Assembly (NCBI RefSeq): GCF_016863335.1
Contig: NZ_BOOR01000068.1
Location: 1-54,461, forward strand
Direction: 5' to 3'
Origin: Planotetraspora thailandica
GTDB lineage: Bacteria; Actinomycetota; Actinomycetes; Streptosporangiales; Streptosporangiaceae
DNA length: 54,461 nt
The translations under genes and the position numbers were made by a program. Of this stretch, positions 16,822 to 24,153 are shown piece after piece (within the stretch, counting starts at the first letter, position 1; each line of letters begins with the position of its first letter). Under the pieces are notes generated by a model. It was given only the letters and a program-made list of their open reading frames with translations. It was not told the DNA's origin and did not search any database.

Positions 16822-17759
16822 GCGGTCTCCTCCTCACGAAGGCTCCGGGCGAGGTAGACGACGATCGTGCCGACGGTGAGCACGAAGATCAGCACGGCGA
16901 GGGCCGAGCCGTAGCCCAGCTGAGAGCCCTGCACACCGGTGGCGAACTGGTAGGTGCTCAGCAGTTCCGAGGAGTGGTACGGCCCGCCCTGGGTCAGCGA
17001 CCAGACGATGTCGAAGGAGCGCAGCGCGTCGATGACGGTCACCGCGAGGACCACGGTGGAGACCGGGCGCAGCTGCGGCAGCGTGATGTAGCGGAAGCGT
17101 TCGAACGCGGAGGCGCCGTCCATCTTGGCCGCCTCGTGCAGCAGCGGGTCGACGGTCTTCAGCCCGGCGAGGAACAGCACCATGATGTAGCCGATCTGCC
17201 GCCAGAGCGCGGGCAGGATCTGGGCGTACAACGCCGTGTCCGGGTCGCCGAGCCAGATCTTCGCCTGGTCTTCCAGGCCGACGGCCGACAGGATGCTGTT
17301 GATCACGCCGTCCGGCTGGTAGATCATCCGCCACACCAGGGCGGTGACGACCAAGGAGAAGACGACGGGGAGGAAGAAGATCGCCCGGTAGATCCCGATG
17401 CCGCGCCGGGGTTTGTCGAGCAGGAGCGCCAGCCCCAGGCCGCCCAGCACGGACAGCCCGCCGAACAGCACCAGCCAGATGACGGTGTTGCGCAGCGCCA
17501 GGCGGAACGTGTCGTCCGACCACATCCTGGCGTAGTTGTCCAGGCCGATGAACTGCGGCGGGGAGATGCCGTCCCATCGGGTCAGCGAGATGTAGACGCT
17601 GTTGAGCGCGGGCCAGAAGGTCCAGAACATCTCGAGCGTGAACGGGACGAGCACGAACGCGAGGAGGATGACCGTGTCGCGGGACCCGCGCAGGATGCCC
17701 TTGGGTGAGGCACCCGCCACGCGGGATCCACGCGTGACGGCCTGAGGAACGGCGGCCAT
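16818..17759 (-). CDS. Carbohydrate ABC transporter permease (MalF type)
   Basis: A 313-residue CUT1 permease with an N-terminal span (DTVILLAFVLVPFTLEMFW) and five more. The EAA coupling loop reads LLHEAAKMDGASAFERFRYITLPQL. It pairs with the MalG-type permease (4-nt overlap) and follows the binding-protein gene by 2 nt. It forms the membrane heterodimer of the alpha-galactoside importer. Confidence 0.92.
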   Translation of the reverse strand: MAAVPQAVTRGSRVAGASPKGILRGSRDTVILLAFVLVPFTLEMFWTFWPALNSVYISLTRWDGISPPQFIGLDNYARMWSDDTFRLALRNTVIWLVLFGGLSVLGGLGLALLLDKPRRGIGIYRAIFFLPVVFSLVVTALVWRMIYQPDGVINSILSAVGLEDQAKIWLGDPDTALYAQILPALWRQIGYIMVLFLAGLKTVDPLLHEAAKMDGASAFERFRYITLPQLRPVSTVVLAVTVIDALRSFDIVWSLTQGGPYHSSELLSTYQFATGVQGSQLGYGSALAVLIFVLTVGTIVVYLARSLREEETA

Positions 17760-17761
17760 CG

Positions 17762-19054
17762 TCAGTTACCGCGCGCCTTGGCCGAGTCGTTCTGCCACTG
17801 CTTGAGGATGTCGGCTCCCTCGTCCGGCTTGTCCATGAACTTCACCATCGCCGCGGTCAGCACGTTGAGCTGGTCGTCGTTGGTGTCGCGGTTGAAGAAC
17901 TGCGTGACGTCGGCGGCTCCGGCGACCATCGCGCGCCCCTTCTCCAGCAACGGCGTGCTGATCGGCGACTTCGCGTTGCTGTTGGCCGGGATCACCGTGT
18001 TGCCGGAGATCTTGAGGTAGAGCTCCTGGGCCTCGGGAGTGGCCACGTAACCGAGGAACGCCTTGGCCCCCTCGGGGTTCGCGGTGTGCGCGCTGGCGAT
18101 GAAGCCGTCGAGCGGCGCCTCCTCGGCGACCGGCACGGCCGGGTCGAGGATGGGGAACTGGAAGAAGCTGATGTCGTCCTTGACGTCGGCGGGCATCGCG
18201 TCGGCGAGGAACGGGCCGCTCAGGAACATCGCCTCCTTGCCCTGCTGCCACTTCGCCGTACCCTCCTGGAAGGCGAGGCCCTTGGCGGCGGGGTCGAAGT
18301 ACGGCAGGACCTCGCGGTAGGAGTCGAGCACCTTGGCCACGCGGGGGTCGGTGTACGACTCCTGGCCGGCGAGCAGCGCCCGGTGGAACGTCGCCCCGTT
18401 GAGGCGCAGGTTGAGGTAGTCGAACCAGGAGGCCGTCAGCCAGGCCGAGTCCGACAAAGGCAGCGCGATCGGAATGACGCCCTTGCCCTTGATGGTCTTG
18501 CAGAGCGCGATGAACTCGTCCCAGGTCTTCGGCTCCGACAGCCCCCACTTGTCGAAGTAGGACTTCCGGTAGAACATGCCCCACCAGTAGTAGTTGGTGG
18601 GAATGAAGACCTTCTTACCCGAGGCGTCGGTGGACAGCTGGGCGAACTGCGGGCTGTAGCCGTCGGCGGGGAACACCGACGACGCATCGAGGAGCAGTCC
18701 CTGCTTGGCGAAGTTGCTGGCGATCTCGCCGGCGAACCACGTGAGCACGTCGGGCGGGGTGGAGAGGGTCAGGTCGGAGCGGATCTGCTGCTGGAAGGCG
18801 GCCGCCTCCATCGTGTTCAGCTTCGGCTTGTACTGCGGGTGCTGCTTGACGAACGTGTCGAGCAGGGCCTGCATGGCCTTGCGGCTGCCGTCGCTGGTCT
18901 CGCGGGACTTCAGCAGCAGTGCGTTCGACGTCGAGCCGGATCCGGACGCGGGCTTCGCCGGGGTGGCGGTGGCGCAGGCGCTCAACGCTGACGCGAGGCC
19001 GAGCGCGCCGAAACCGGCGAGGAAGCCGCGGCGGCTCACGTTGGGGTAACTCAC
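17762..19054 (-). CDS. Extracellular solute-binding lipoprotein, CUT1 family
   Basis: A 430-residue binding protein. The signal region combines a twin-arginine-like SRRGFLAGFGALGLASALSAC with a lipobox ending at Cys, so it is exported (perhaps by Tat) and lipid-anchored. The mature domain has MalE/UgpB features such as FVKQHPQYKPKLNTMEA and AFLGYVATPEAQELY. The start is GTG 19054 with GGAGG about 7 nt upstream; an open extension to 19141 is not supported. It is the first gene of the eleven-gene galactoside operon. A degenerate copy of its 5' end lies at 21120-21216. Confidence 0.9.
   Translation of the reverse strand: MSYPNVSRRGFLAGFGALGLASALSACATATPAKPASGSGSTSNALLLKSRETSDGSRKAMQALLDTFVKQHPQYKPKLNTMEAAAFQQQIRSDLTLSTPPDVLTWFAGEIASNFAKQGLLLDASSVFPADGYSPQFAQLSTDASGKKVFIPTNYYWWGMFYRKSYFDKWGLSEPKTWDEFIALCKTIKGKGVIPIALPLSDSAWLTASWFDYLNLRLNGATFHRALLAGQESYTDPRVAKVLDSYREVLPYFDPAAKGLAFQEGTAKWQQGKEAMFLSGPFLADAMPADVKDDISFFQFPILDPAVPVAEEAPLDGFIASAHTANPEGAKAFLGYVATPEAQELYLKISGNTVIPANSNAKSPISTPLLEKGRAMVAGAADVTQFFNRDTNDDQLNVLTAAMVKFMDKPDEGADILKQWQNDSAKARGN
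18923..19021. repeat. Left copy of duplicated binding-protein 5' segment
   Basis: This part of the intact binding-protein gene is matched by 21120-21216 in the same orientation, with shared blocks such as TTCGACGTCG, GCCGGATCCGGA and GCGAGGCCGAGCGCGCCG. It is the parental copy of the duplication that brackets the sigma factor module. Confidence 0.75.
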
Positions 19055-19147
19055 AGGTGACCTCCGTAGGGGGACCGGTGGGGGGCGGGGGTCCGGGCCG
19101 AGACAGAGCACACCTTGGCATTCCAGCTTGTGCGACGTCAATAACTA

Positions 19148-19162
19148 TTCATAAGAAATGAA
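19148..19162. promoter_or_regulatory. Inverted repeat TTCAT-N5-ATGAA upstream of galactoside operon
   Basis: A 5-5-5 palindrome in an AT-rich patch of the 329-bp region 19055-19383, about 95 nt before the binding-protein start. On the minus strand a TTGACG lies just downstream (19135-19140 region). It is a candidate operator for the operon's own GntR regulator. The rest of the intergenic region holds a hairpin (19182-19203), one copy of a 53-bp repeat and the sigma factor ribosome binding site. Confidence 0.35.
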
Positions 19163-19181
19163 GATTTAGGCCTCTCACGGG

Positions 19182-19203
19182 CGTGCGTGGCTGGCCACGC
19201 ACG
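19182..19203. terminator. 10-bp-arm hairpin in divergent region
   Basis: CGTGCGTGGC and GCCACGCACG with a 2-nt centre form a perfect palindrome. With no gene ending nearby, it may be an operator or an mRNA leader hairpin rather than a terminator. Its right arm forms the start of the 53-bp repeat. Confidence 0.35.
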
Positions 19204-19248
19204 GTCGGTCACCCGCGCGACAAGCGGATGTAACGTGCCGCACGACTC
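19196..19248. repeat. 53-bp direct repeat, left copy
   Basis: Matches 21233-21285 at about 49 of 53 positions, same orientation (core GTCGGTCACCCGCGCGAC then AAGCGGATGTAAC). The two copies enclose the sigma factor module. Confidence 0.85.
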
Positions 19249-19383
19249 AGCTTGGCGGCGCTCTGGCGGCCCCTCGTTGTCAGCCGCTTGGCGCCGAGGG
19301 AACCCGAATCCCACTTCAGGGAAAAGCGGATGAGGCGCACACTGCGCACGGCCGGAACACCGGCCGCAACAGACAGGAGCCGT

Positions 19384-19986
19384 ATGACTGTGACGACCCG
19401 GCAGGGCGTGAGCGACGCCGCTGTCATCGAGCAGTCTTGGCGCGAGCCCGGGGTTTTCGCCGCGCTCTATGAGCGGCACGCACCCCACATCAGCCGTTAC
19501 GTCGCCCGCCGCCTGGGCGACGATCTCGCCGATGACGTCACTGCCGAGACGTTCTACCGGGCGTTCGAGAAACGCCGGCATTACGACCTCGGGCGACCTG
19601 ACGCCAGACCGTGGTTGTACGGGATCGCCGCCAACGTGATGGCCCAGCACCACCGCAAGGAGACCCGGATGCTGCGGGCGTTCGCCCGCAGCGGCGCCGA
19701 CCCCGTGGCGCAGACCTACGGCAGTCAGATGGAGGGCGCCGACGACCGAGTGGTGGCGGCCGGGATGCACCGATCGCTCGCGGCTGCCCTGGCGGGTCTC
19801 AGCCGGGCGCACCGCGAGGTGCTGCTGCTGATCGCCTGGGCCGATCTGTCCTACGAGGAGGCTGCGCAGGCACTGGACATCTCCGTGGGGACCGTGCGGT
19901 CGCGGTTACACCGGGCTCGAACGAAGATCCGCGCCGTGCTCGGCGGCGAAAACCCCATGTCCGTTTCAGATTCAGAGGAAGGCTGA
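19384..19986 (+). CDS. ECF-type RNA polymerase sigma factor
   Basis: A 200-residue sigma factor. Region 2 covers residues ~22-90 (FAALYERHAPHISRYVARRLG, DDVTAETFYRAFEKR, PWLYGIAANVMAQHHR). Region 4 covers ~130-190 (LAGLSRAHREVLLLIAWADLSYEEAAQALDISVGTVRSRLHRARTKIR). ATG 19384 follows AGGAG at about 5 nt; an open extension to 19252 lacks ribosome-binding support. The next gene begins 1 nt after its stop and encodes a single-span protein, a likely regulatory partner. The pair sits between duplicated flanking sequences, suggesting recent insertion or rearrangement. Confidence 0.9.
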   Translation: MTVTTRQGVSDAAVIEQSWREPGVFAALYERHAPHISRYVARRLGDDLADDVTAETFYRAFEKRRHYDLGRPDARPWLYGIAANVMAQHHRKETRMLRAFARSGADPVAQTYGSQMEGADDRVVAAGMHRSLAAALAGLSRAHREVLLLIAWADLSYEEAAQALDISVGTVRSRLHRARTKIRAVLGGENPMSVSDSEEG

Positions 19987-19987
19987 G

Positions 19988-21115
19988 GTGCCGACCGTGA
20001 ACGACCTTGATGTGATGCGCACGATGCGCGCCGATGCCCCGATCCCGTCGCAGGAGCGCCTGGACACCGGCCGGGAGCGGCTGCTGGCGGCCATCGAGTC
20101 CTCGTCGCCGCGTGCCGTACCGACGAGACGGCGCCACGGGGGCATACGAGGCATTCTGCTGGCCGGCGGAGCGGCGGCCGTCGCCACCGCAGTGGCCGTG
20201 GCCATGCAAATGGGCGTCCACCCCACCGCGGTCGACGTCCGCCCCACCACGCTGCATCCCCTTCCTGCTGCGGACGCCAAATACACCGACCTGCTGGTGG
20301 AACGCGCCGCCTTCGGCTGGCTGCCCCCCGGCATGCGCCCCAACCGATTCGGCGTCGACCATCAGGTTCAGGACGCTTACGGGGTCACCGCTGATGAACC
20401 GGAGACCAGGGCCGTTGTGCATCTCAACGACTACGGACGCGGCAAGGAACCGGACCTTCCGGCTCTGCCCGGTGGTGCCCCCGGCAGGCGCATCCCTGCC
20501 CCGCCTGTCAACGGCCACGACGCCTACTGGACTTTCGCACCGGACGAAAACGGGCAGTCGACGTTCGAGCTGCGCTGGCAGTACGCCCCGGACAGCTGGG
20601 CGGAATTGACAGCAACCGGACTGCACGGCAGCAGCGCGGAGCTGACCACGACGGCCTACAAGATCGCCGAGTCGGTGACCTTCGGCGGCACCCGGCCGGT
20701 CGCGCTGCCCCTGCACGTCGACGGCGTGCCCGGTGGGCTGACGCCGACGGCGACAGGGCTCGAAAACACCGCGTTCGGCGAGGTCAGCGCCGACCTCGCC
20801 TTCCTCGAAGCAGGAGGGTCCAATCTGATGATCACGATCACCAAATCGGATGGCGTCATAGGCACCGGCGTCCCCAACGCGCAGGGGGTGATCCCCGGTC
20901 TTCCCCGTCCCAACACGAAGCTCGACGGGCACCTCGCCTTCCAGAAGCCAGGCCTCGTGCACGTCTACGGAGTCAACGGCTTCGACGTCCACATGAGCGC
21001 CACCGGCGCGATCCTGGCGAAACTCAACGAGACCGGCGGAGTCGCCGGCCTGTTCCACAGGACGACGATTCTCGGCACCGACGAGGCGAACTGGACCACC
21101 AAGCCGGTCAACTGA
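19988..21115 (+). CDS. CU044_5270-family membrane protein, sigma factor partner
   Basis: A 375-residue protein with a short cytoplasmic N-terminus (MRTMRADAPIPSQERLDTGRERLL), one transmembrane span near residues 55-75 (GILLAGGAAAVATAVAVAM) and a large extracytoplasmic C-terminal domain of unknown fold. This layout is typical of proteins encoded directly after ECF sigma factors in Streptosporangiales, where an anti-sigma or signal-receiving role is assumed but not established. There is no zinc-binding anti-sigma motif (HxxxCxxC). GTG 19988 is used; GTG 19997 is possible. The duplicated binding-protein segment begins within 5 nt of its stop. Confidence 0.7.
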   Translation: MPTVNDLDVMRTMRADAPIPSQERLDTGRERLLAAIESSSPRAVPTRRRHGGIRGILLAGGAAAVATAVAVAMQMGVHPTAVDVRPTTLHPLPAADAKYTDLLVERAAFGWLPPGMRPNRFGVDHQVQDAYGVTADEPETRAVVHLNDYGRGKEPDLPALPGGAPGRRIPAPPVNGHDAYWTFAPDENGQSTFELRWQYAPDSWAELTATGLHGSSAELTTTAYKIAESVTFGGTRPVALPLHVDGVPGGLTPTATGLENTAFGEVSADLAFLEAGGSNLMITITKSDGVIGTGVPNAQGVIPGLPRPNTKLDGHLAFQKPGLVHVYGVNGFDVHMSATGAILAKLNETGGVAGLFHRTTILGTDEANWTTKPVN

Positions 21116-21119
21116 TCTG

Positions 21120-21216
21120 TTCGACGTCGCGCCGGATCCGGAAGCCCTCTTCGCCAGGGTGGTGGTGGTACATGCGCTAAGAGCCGATGCGAGGCCGAGC
21201 GCGCCGGCATCGGCGA
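21120..21216 (-). pseudogene. Degenerate remnant of binding-protein 5' end
   Basis: Read on the minus strand this fragment encodes pieces such as AGALGLASALSACTTTTLAK and ASGSGATSN-like sequence, matching the signal-peptide region of the solute-binding protein at 17762-19054 (GALGLASALSACATATPAKPASGSG). It has point changes and is cut at both ends, so it cannot be functional. It directly follows the sigma module. Confidence 0.72.
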
Positions 21217-21232
21217 GAGATGTGCGGTCAAA

Positions 21233-21285
21233 CACGTGCGGTCGGTCACCCGCGCGACAAGCGGATGTAACCTGCCGCACGGCTC
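21233..21285. repeat. 53-bp direct repeat, right copy
   Basis: Right-hand partner of 19196-19248. Compared with the left side, the sequence between the binding-protein segment and this repeat (start codon, promoter and hairpin) is missing, so the right copy is an internally deleted duplicate. Confidence 0.85.
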
Positions 21286-21305
21286 CGCAGCAGGTCAGGG
21301 TCTGG

Positions 21306-22613
21306 TCACGCCATCAGCAGTTGGTTCTCCAGTTGATGCTTGATGACCATGGGTGACACCCGGAAATGATCCGCGATCTGCTCCATGTCGTCCTGCACCG
21401 CGGACTCCGGCGCGTCGCCCAGCAGTTCGCTGATACCGGCGGCCGGTGCGAGCAACTCCGCCGCGAACGCACGCTCCACCTTCTGGCGGTCGGTGTAGGC
21501 GTTGGTGACGAGGAAGACCGCCTCCGGCTCCCAGAGGTAATGCCAGAGCGCACGCGAGAGGGTGAACCTCCGCGAACCGGCGGGCCGGCCGGGATCGATG
21601 ACCGCCAGAGGGCCAGACCCCTCCACGGCGCCCGCCACCGCCTGCAATCCCCTGTCGACGGGAGTGCGGTCGACGGTGGAGATGTACGGGGAGAGAACGA
21701 AGACCTCTCCGCCTGAAAGCCCCAGCGTCCGACGTACTGCTCGGGCCTGGCTCCAGCCCTTTTCCCAGGACCGGTCTCCCGATGCGGGCTGGAGAGGCCC
21801 GATCTCATGGCGCAATTCGACCGCCGCACCCGCTCCTCGTGACCGCGAGATCTCAGAGCGGGCCGCTCGGATCCATTCGAGGGCGTCGCCCATCCGCGCC
21901 GGTTCGACCGCATCGAGGAAATCTCCGAGGAGATGCCCCTGCAGTTCGTCGGCGGCCTGCAGAATCAGCTGCTCGTACGGCTCCGCCTCCGCGTAGGGAT
22001 CGAGGCCCAGCCGTGCTGCGGCGAGGCAGAACTCCGCCTCCTCCTCGTCCGCCTGCTGGATCGCCTCCCACTCCTTGTGCAACGGCGTATCCGTAATGCC
22101 CCGCTCGGCGAGCCGCGTCAAAACAGCGGAGATGAGGCCTGCGAGCTCCCGCTCGACAGACTCACGCCCAACGAGCGCCTCACCTCGGGAGAGGAATCTG
22201 ATCGGGCGATCCGGCGAAGGACGCCGATCCTCGTGCCAGATCAGATGGCTCTGCTCCCCCTCGGGGACAACCATGAGGTTCGGCCAGATGAAGCCGTCCC
22301 CGCTCCCCCGAAGGGAGTGTCTCTGGAACTGCCGCGCGTCATGATTGCCGGGAATCTGCAGGCCCAGGCTACGTGCGGGCCTGGCGTCCGCCTGGAGGAA
22401 CCACCAGTTGTACGCCGCCCACTCCGCCATCGGGTAGAGCGGGCAATAGATGGAGCGCCGGGAACTGCCGGACTCCCGGTCCTCGACCAAAGTGACATGG
22501 TCGGAACCCACGCTGATCTCGATGCGCGCCCAGGTGGCTCGGTGCTCTGGAGCTCGCACCGACGGCGCCGGCTCCCACTCCCAACGGATCCTGAACTCCG
22601 GCACCGTCCTCAT
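21306..22613 (-). CDS. Protein with degenerate ImmA/IrrE-like metallopeptidase region
   Basis: A 435-residue protein of unknown function. The N-terminal ~130 residues (ATWARIEISVGSDHVTLV, YPMAEWAAYNWWFLQADARP) form an unassigned domain. The C-terminal third resembles ImmA/IrrE (DUF955) proteins: RFTLSRALWHYLWEPEAVFLVTNAYTD, KVERAFAAELLAPAAGISELL and IADHFRVSPMVIKHQLENQ. At the place of the HExxH zinc motif it reads SRALWHY, so peptidase activity is probably lost. It overlaps the upstream small gene by 4 nt. ImmA-like proteins often act as regulators or antitoxin-clearing factors of mobile elements, and a defence or toxin-antitoxin role is a guess from this. Confidence 0.7.
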   Translation of the reverse strand: MRTVPEFRIRWEWEPAPSVRAPEHRATWARIEISVGSDHVTLVEDRESGSSRRSIYCPLYPMAEWAAYNWWFLQADARPARSLGLQIPGNHDARQFQRHSLRGSGDGFIWPNLMVVPEGEQSHLIWHEDRRPSPDRPIRFLSRGEALVGRESVERELAGLISAVLTRLAERGITDTPLHKEWEAIQQADEEEAEFCLAAARLGLDPYAEAEPYEQLILQAADELQGHLLGDFLDAVEPARMGDALEWIRAARSEISRSRGAGAAVELRHEIGPLQPASGDRSWEKGWSQARAVRRTLGLSGGEVFVLSPYISTVDRTPVDRGLQAVAGAVEGSGPLAVIDPGRPAGSRRFTLSRALWHYLWEPEAVFLVTNAYTDRQKVERAFAAELLAPAAGISELLGDAPESAVQDDMEQIADHFRVSPMVIKHQLENQLLMA

Positions 22614-23035
22614 CGGTCACCGTCCTCGCTGATCTCGGTGAGCTTCTCCGGCCACTCATCTGGATCGAGCGGATACCCCTTGTACTGGCCGAGTTCTCTG
22701 TTGACCAGCCGTGCTTCGTAAATCACATTATCGAGACGATGCCAGGCGTATCTCGGGAACTCCCCCTCCCATGGCGCGCCGACATTGCCACACGCAATGG
22801 TCTGCCGCAACCAGCCAGTGATCTCAGCGGGGTCGGCGAACCTGGGATCGCACTTGCTGGCGTCCGCGCGCAGCTTGGGCGTCCCGGCGAAGGAGGGATA
22901 CGACTTGTGCTCCCCACTGCCGACGTAGGAAGCCCGCTGGGCAAGGTCTGCCAGAGATATGCCGTCCGGCGGCGTCTGGGGGGTTCTCCGGAGTGGGCGA
23001 CGGCGTTTGGGGGCACGCATGCGATCAGTATGCAA
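22610..23035 (-). CDS. Small hypothetical protein paired with ImmA-like gene
   Basis: A protein of about 141 residues that I do not recognise. It has a basic N-terminus (MRAPKRRRPLRRTP), then YPSFAGTPKLRADASKCDP, ITGWLRQTIACGNVG, GEFPRYAWHRLDNVIYEARLVNRELG and YKGYPLDPDEWPEKL. No transmembrane segment is apparent. TTG 23035 is chosen because AAGGAG lies 7 nt upstream; ATG 23020 lacks a site, and a longer frame to 23080 exists. The 4-nt overlap with the ImmA-like gene indicates a co-translated module. The conserved-looking Tyr/Trp/Pro-rich C-terminus could be enzymatic or a toxin. Confidence 0.6.
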   Translation of the reverse strand: MHTDRMRAPKRRRPLRRTPQTPPDGISLADLAQRASYVGSGEHKSYPSFAGTPKLRADASKCDPRFADPAEITGWLRQTIACGNVGAPWEGEFPRYAWHRLDNVIYEARLVNRELGQYKGYPLDPDEWPEKLTEISEDGDR

Positions 23036-23092
23036 CCCGTCACTCCTTGCACATGACAGCTTCGCCTGCCTTGTGGACAACCTCGAGGGGGC

Positions 23093-24091
23093 CTAGGCGG
23101 ACTCGCGGACGACGAGCTCGGTCGGCAGGATCACCGGTACGGCCGGGCCTCCCTTGAGCAGGGAAAGCAGCAGCGCGACCATGGCGGCGGCCTGCTCGCG
23201 GAACGGGTGGCGCACGGTGGTCAGCGCGGGCTCGCTGTAACTCGCGGCCTCGATGTCGTCGAAGCCCACGACGGCGACGTCGTCGGGGACCCGCCTGCCG
23301 GCTTCGCGCAGCGTGCGCAGGGCGCCGATCGCCATGAGGTCGTTGGCGGCGAAGACCGCGTCGAGCTCCGGGTCGTCCCGCAGGAGTTGCCGCATCGCAC
23401 TCGCGCCCGACTCCCTGGTGAAGTCGCCGACGGCCACGATGGACCGGCGGTCGGAGTCGCGCAGGACCGTGCGATACCCGGTCAGCCGGTCCTGTCCGGC
23501 GATCATGTCCGGAGGCCCGGCGATGGTGGCGATGCGCCGCCGTCCGCGTTCGAGCAGGTGCCGGACGGCCGCCTCAGCCCCTCCGATGTTGTCGTTGTCC
23601 ACATACGGCAGGGGGACGTTGACGGCCGGCCTGCCGTACGACACGACAGGCACGCGCATGCGTGCCAGGGCGGCGGGGATCGGGTCGGCGCCGTGCATCG
23701 AGATGAGCATGACGCCGTCCACGTGCCCGCCGGTGAGATACCGCTCGACCCGGCCGTGGCTGGTGCGGTCGCCGACGAGCATCAGCACGACCTGCTTGTC
23801 GGCAGCATCCAGCTCGGCGCTGGCCGAGCGGATCACCGTGGAGAACATCGGGTCGTCGGAGAACACCCGGGTGGGCGGCTCGGAGACGACCAGGGCCACC
23901 GAGTCGGTCCGCTGGGTGACGAGGCTGCGGGCCGCGAGGTTGGGCACGTAACCCAACTCGTTGATGGCGCGCAGCACGGCGTCGCGGATGCCGGGCGTGA
24001 CGGTGGCCTCGCCGTTGACGACTCTGGAGACCGTGGCGCGGGAGACTCCTGCTCGCGCGGCCACGGCCTCCAGAGTGGGCCGTTTCGTCAT
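23093..24091 (-). CDS. LacI-family regulator (CebR-like)
   Basis: A 332-residue repressor: N-terminal helix-turn-helix LEAVAARAGVSRATVSRVVNGEATV and hinge LGYVPNLAARSL, then a periplasmic-binding-like effector domain (DGVMLISMHGADP, DAVFAANDLMAIGALRTL, VAVVGFDDIEAA). It follows the GH1 gene of the beta-glucan operon by 62 nt. Palindromes with GAGCGCTC core in the divergent region 28726-29020 match the CebR-type operator, which makes this the probable repressor, released by cello- or laminari-oligosaccharides. The effector is inferred. Confidence 0.88.
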   Translation of the reverse strand: MTKRPTLEAVAARAGVSRATVSRVVNGEATVTPGIRDAVLRAINELGYVPNLAARSLVTQRTDSVALVVSEPPTRVFSDDPMFSTVIRSASAELDAADKQVVLMLVGDRTSHGRVERYLTGGHVDGVMLISMHGADPIPAALARMRVPVVSYGRPAVNVPLPYVDNDNIGGAEAAVRHLLERGRRRIATIAGPPDMIAGQDRLTGYRTVLRDSDRRSIVAVGDFTRESGASAMRQLLRDDPELDAVFAANDLMAIGALRTLREAGRRVPDDVAVVGFDDIEAASYSEPALTTVRHPFREQAAAMVALLLSLLKGGPAVPVILPTELVVRESA

Positions 24092-24153
24092 GCCGGCTCA
24101 CGGGTCACGAGCTCGTCCAGCATGATCTCCGTCTTCCGTGAGAGGGGGCCTGC

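Noticed and set aside
19799-21280. Long minus-strand frame of about 490 codons
   Set aside because: It is antisense to the sigma partner gene; only its first part is meaningful, as the remnant of the duplicated binding-protein signal region.
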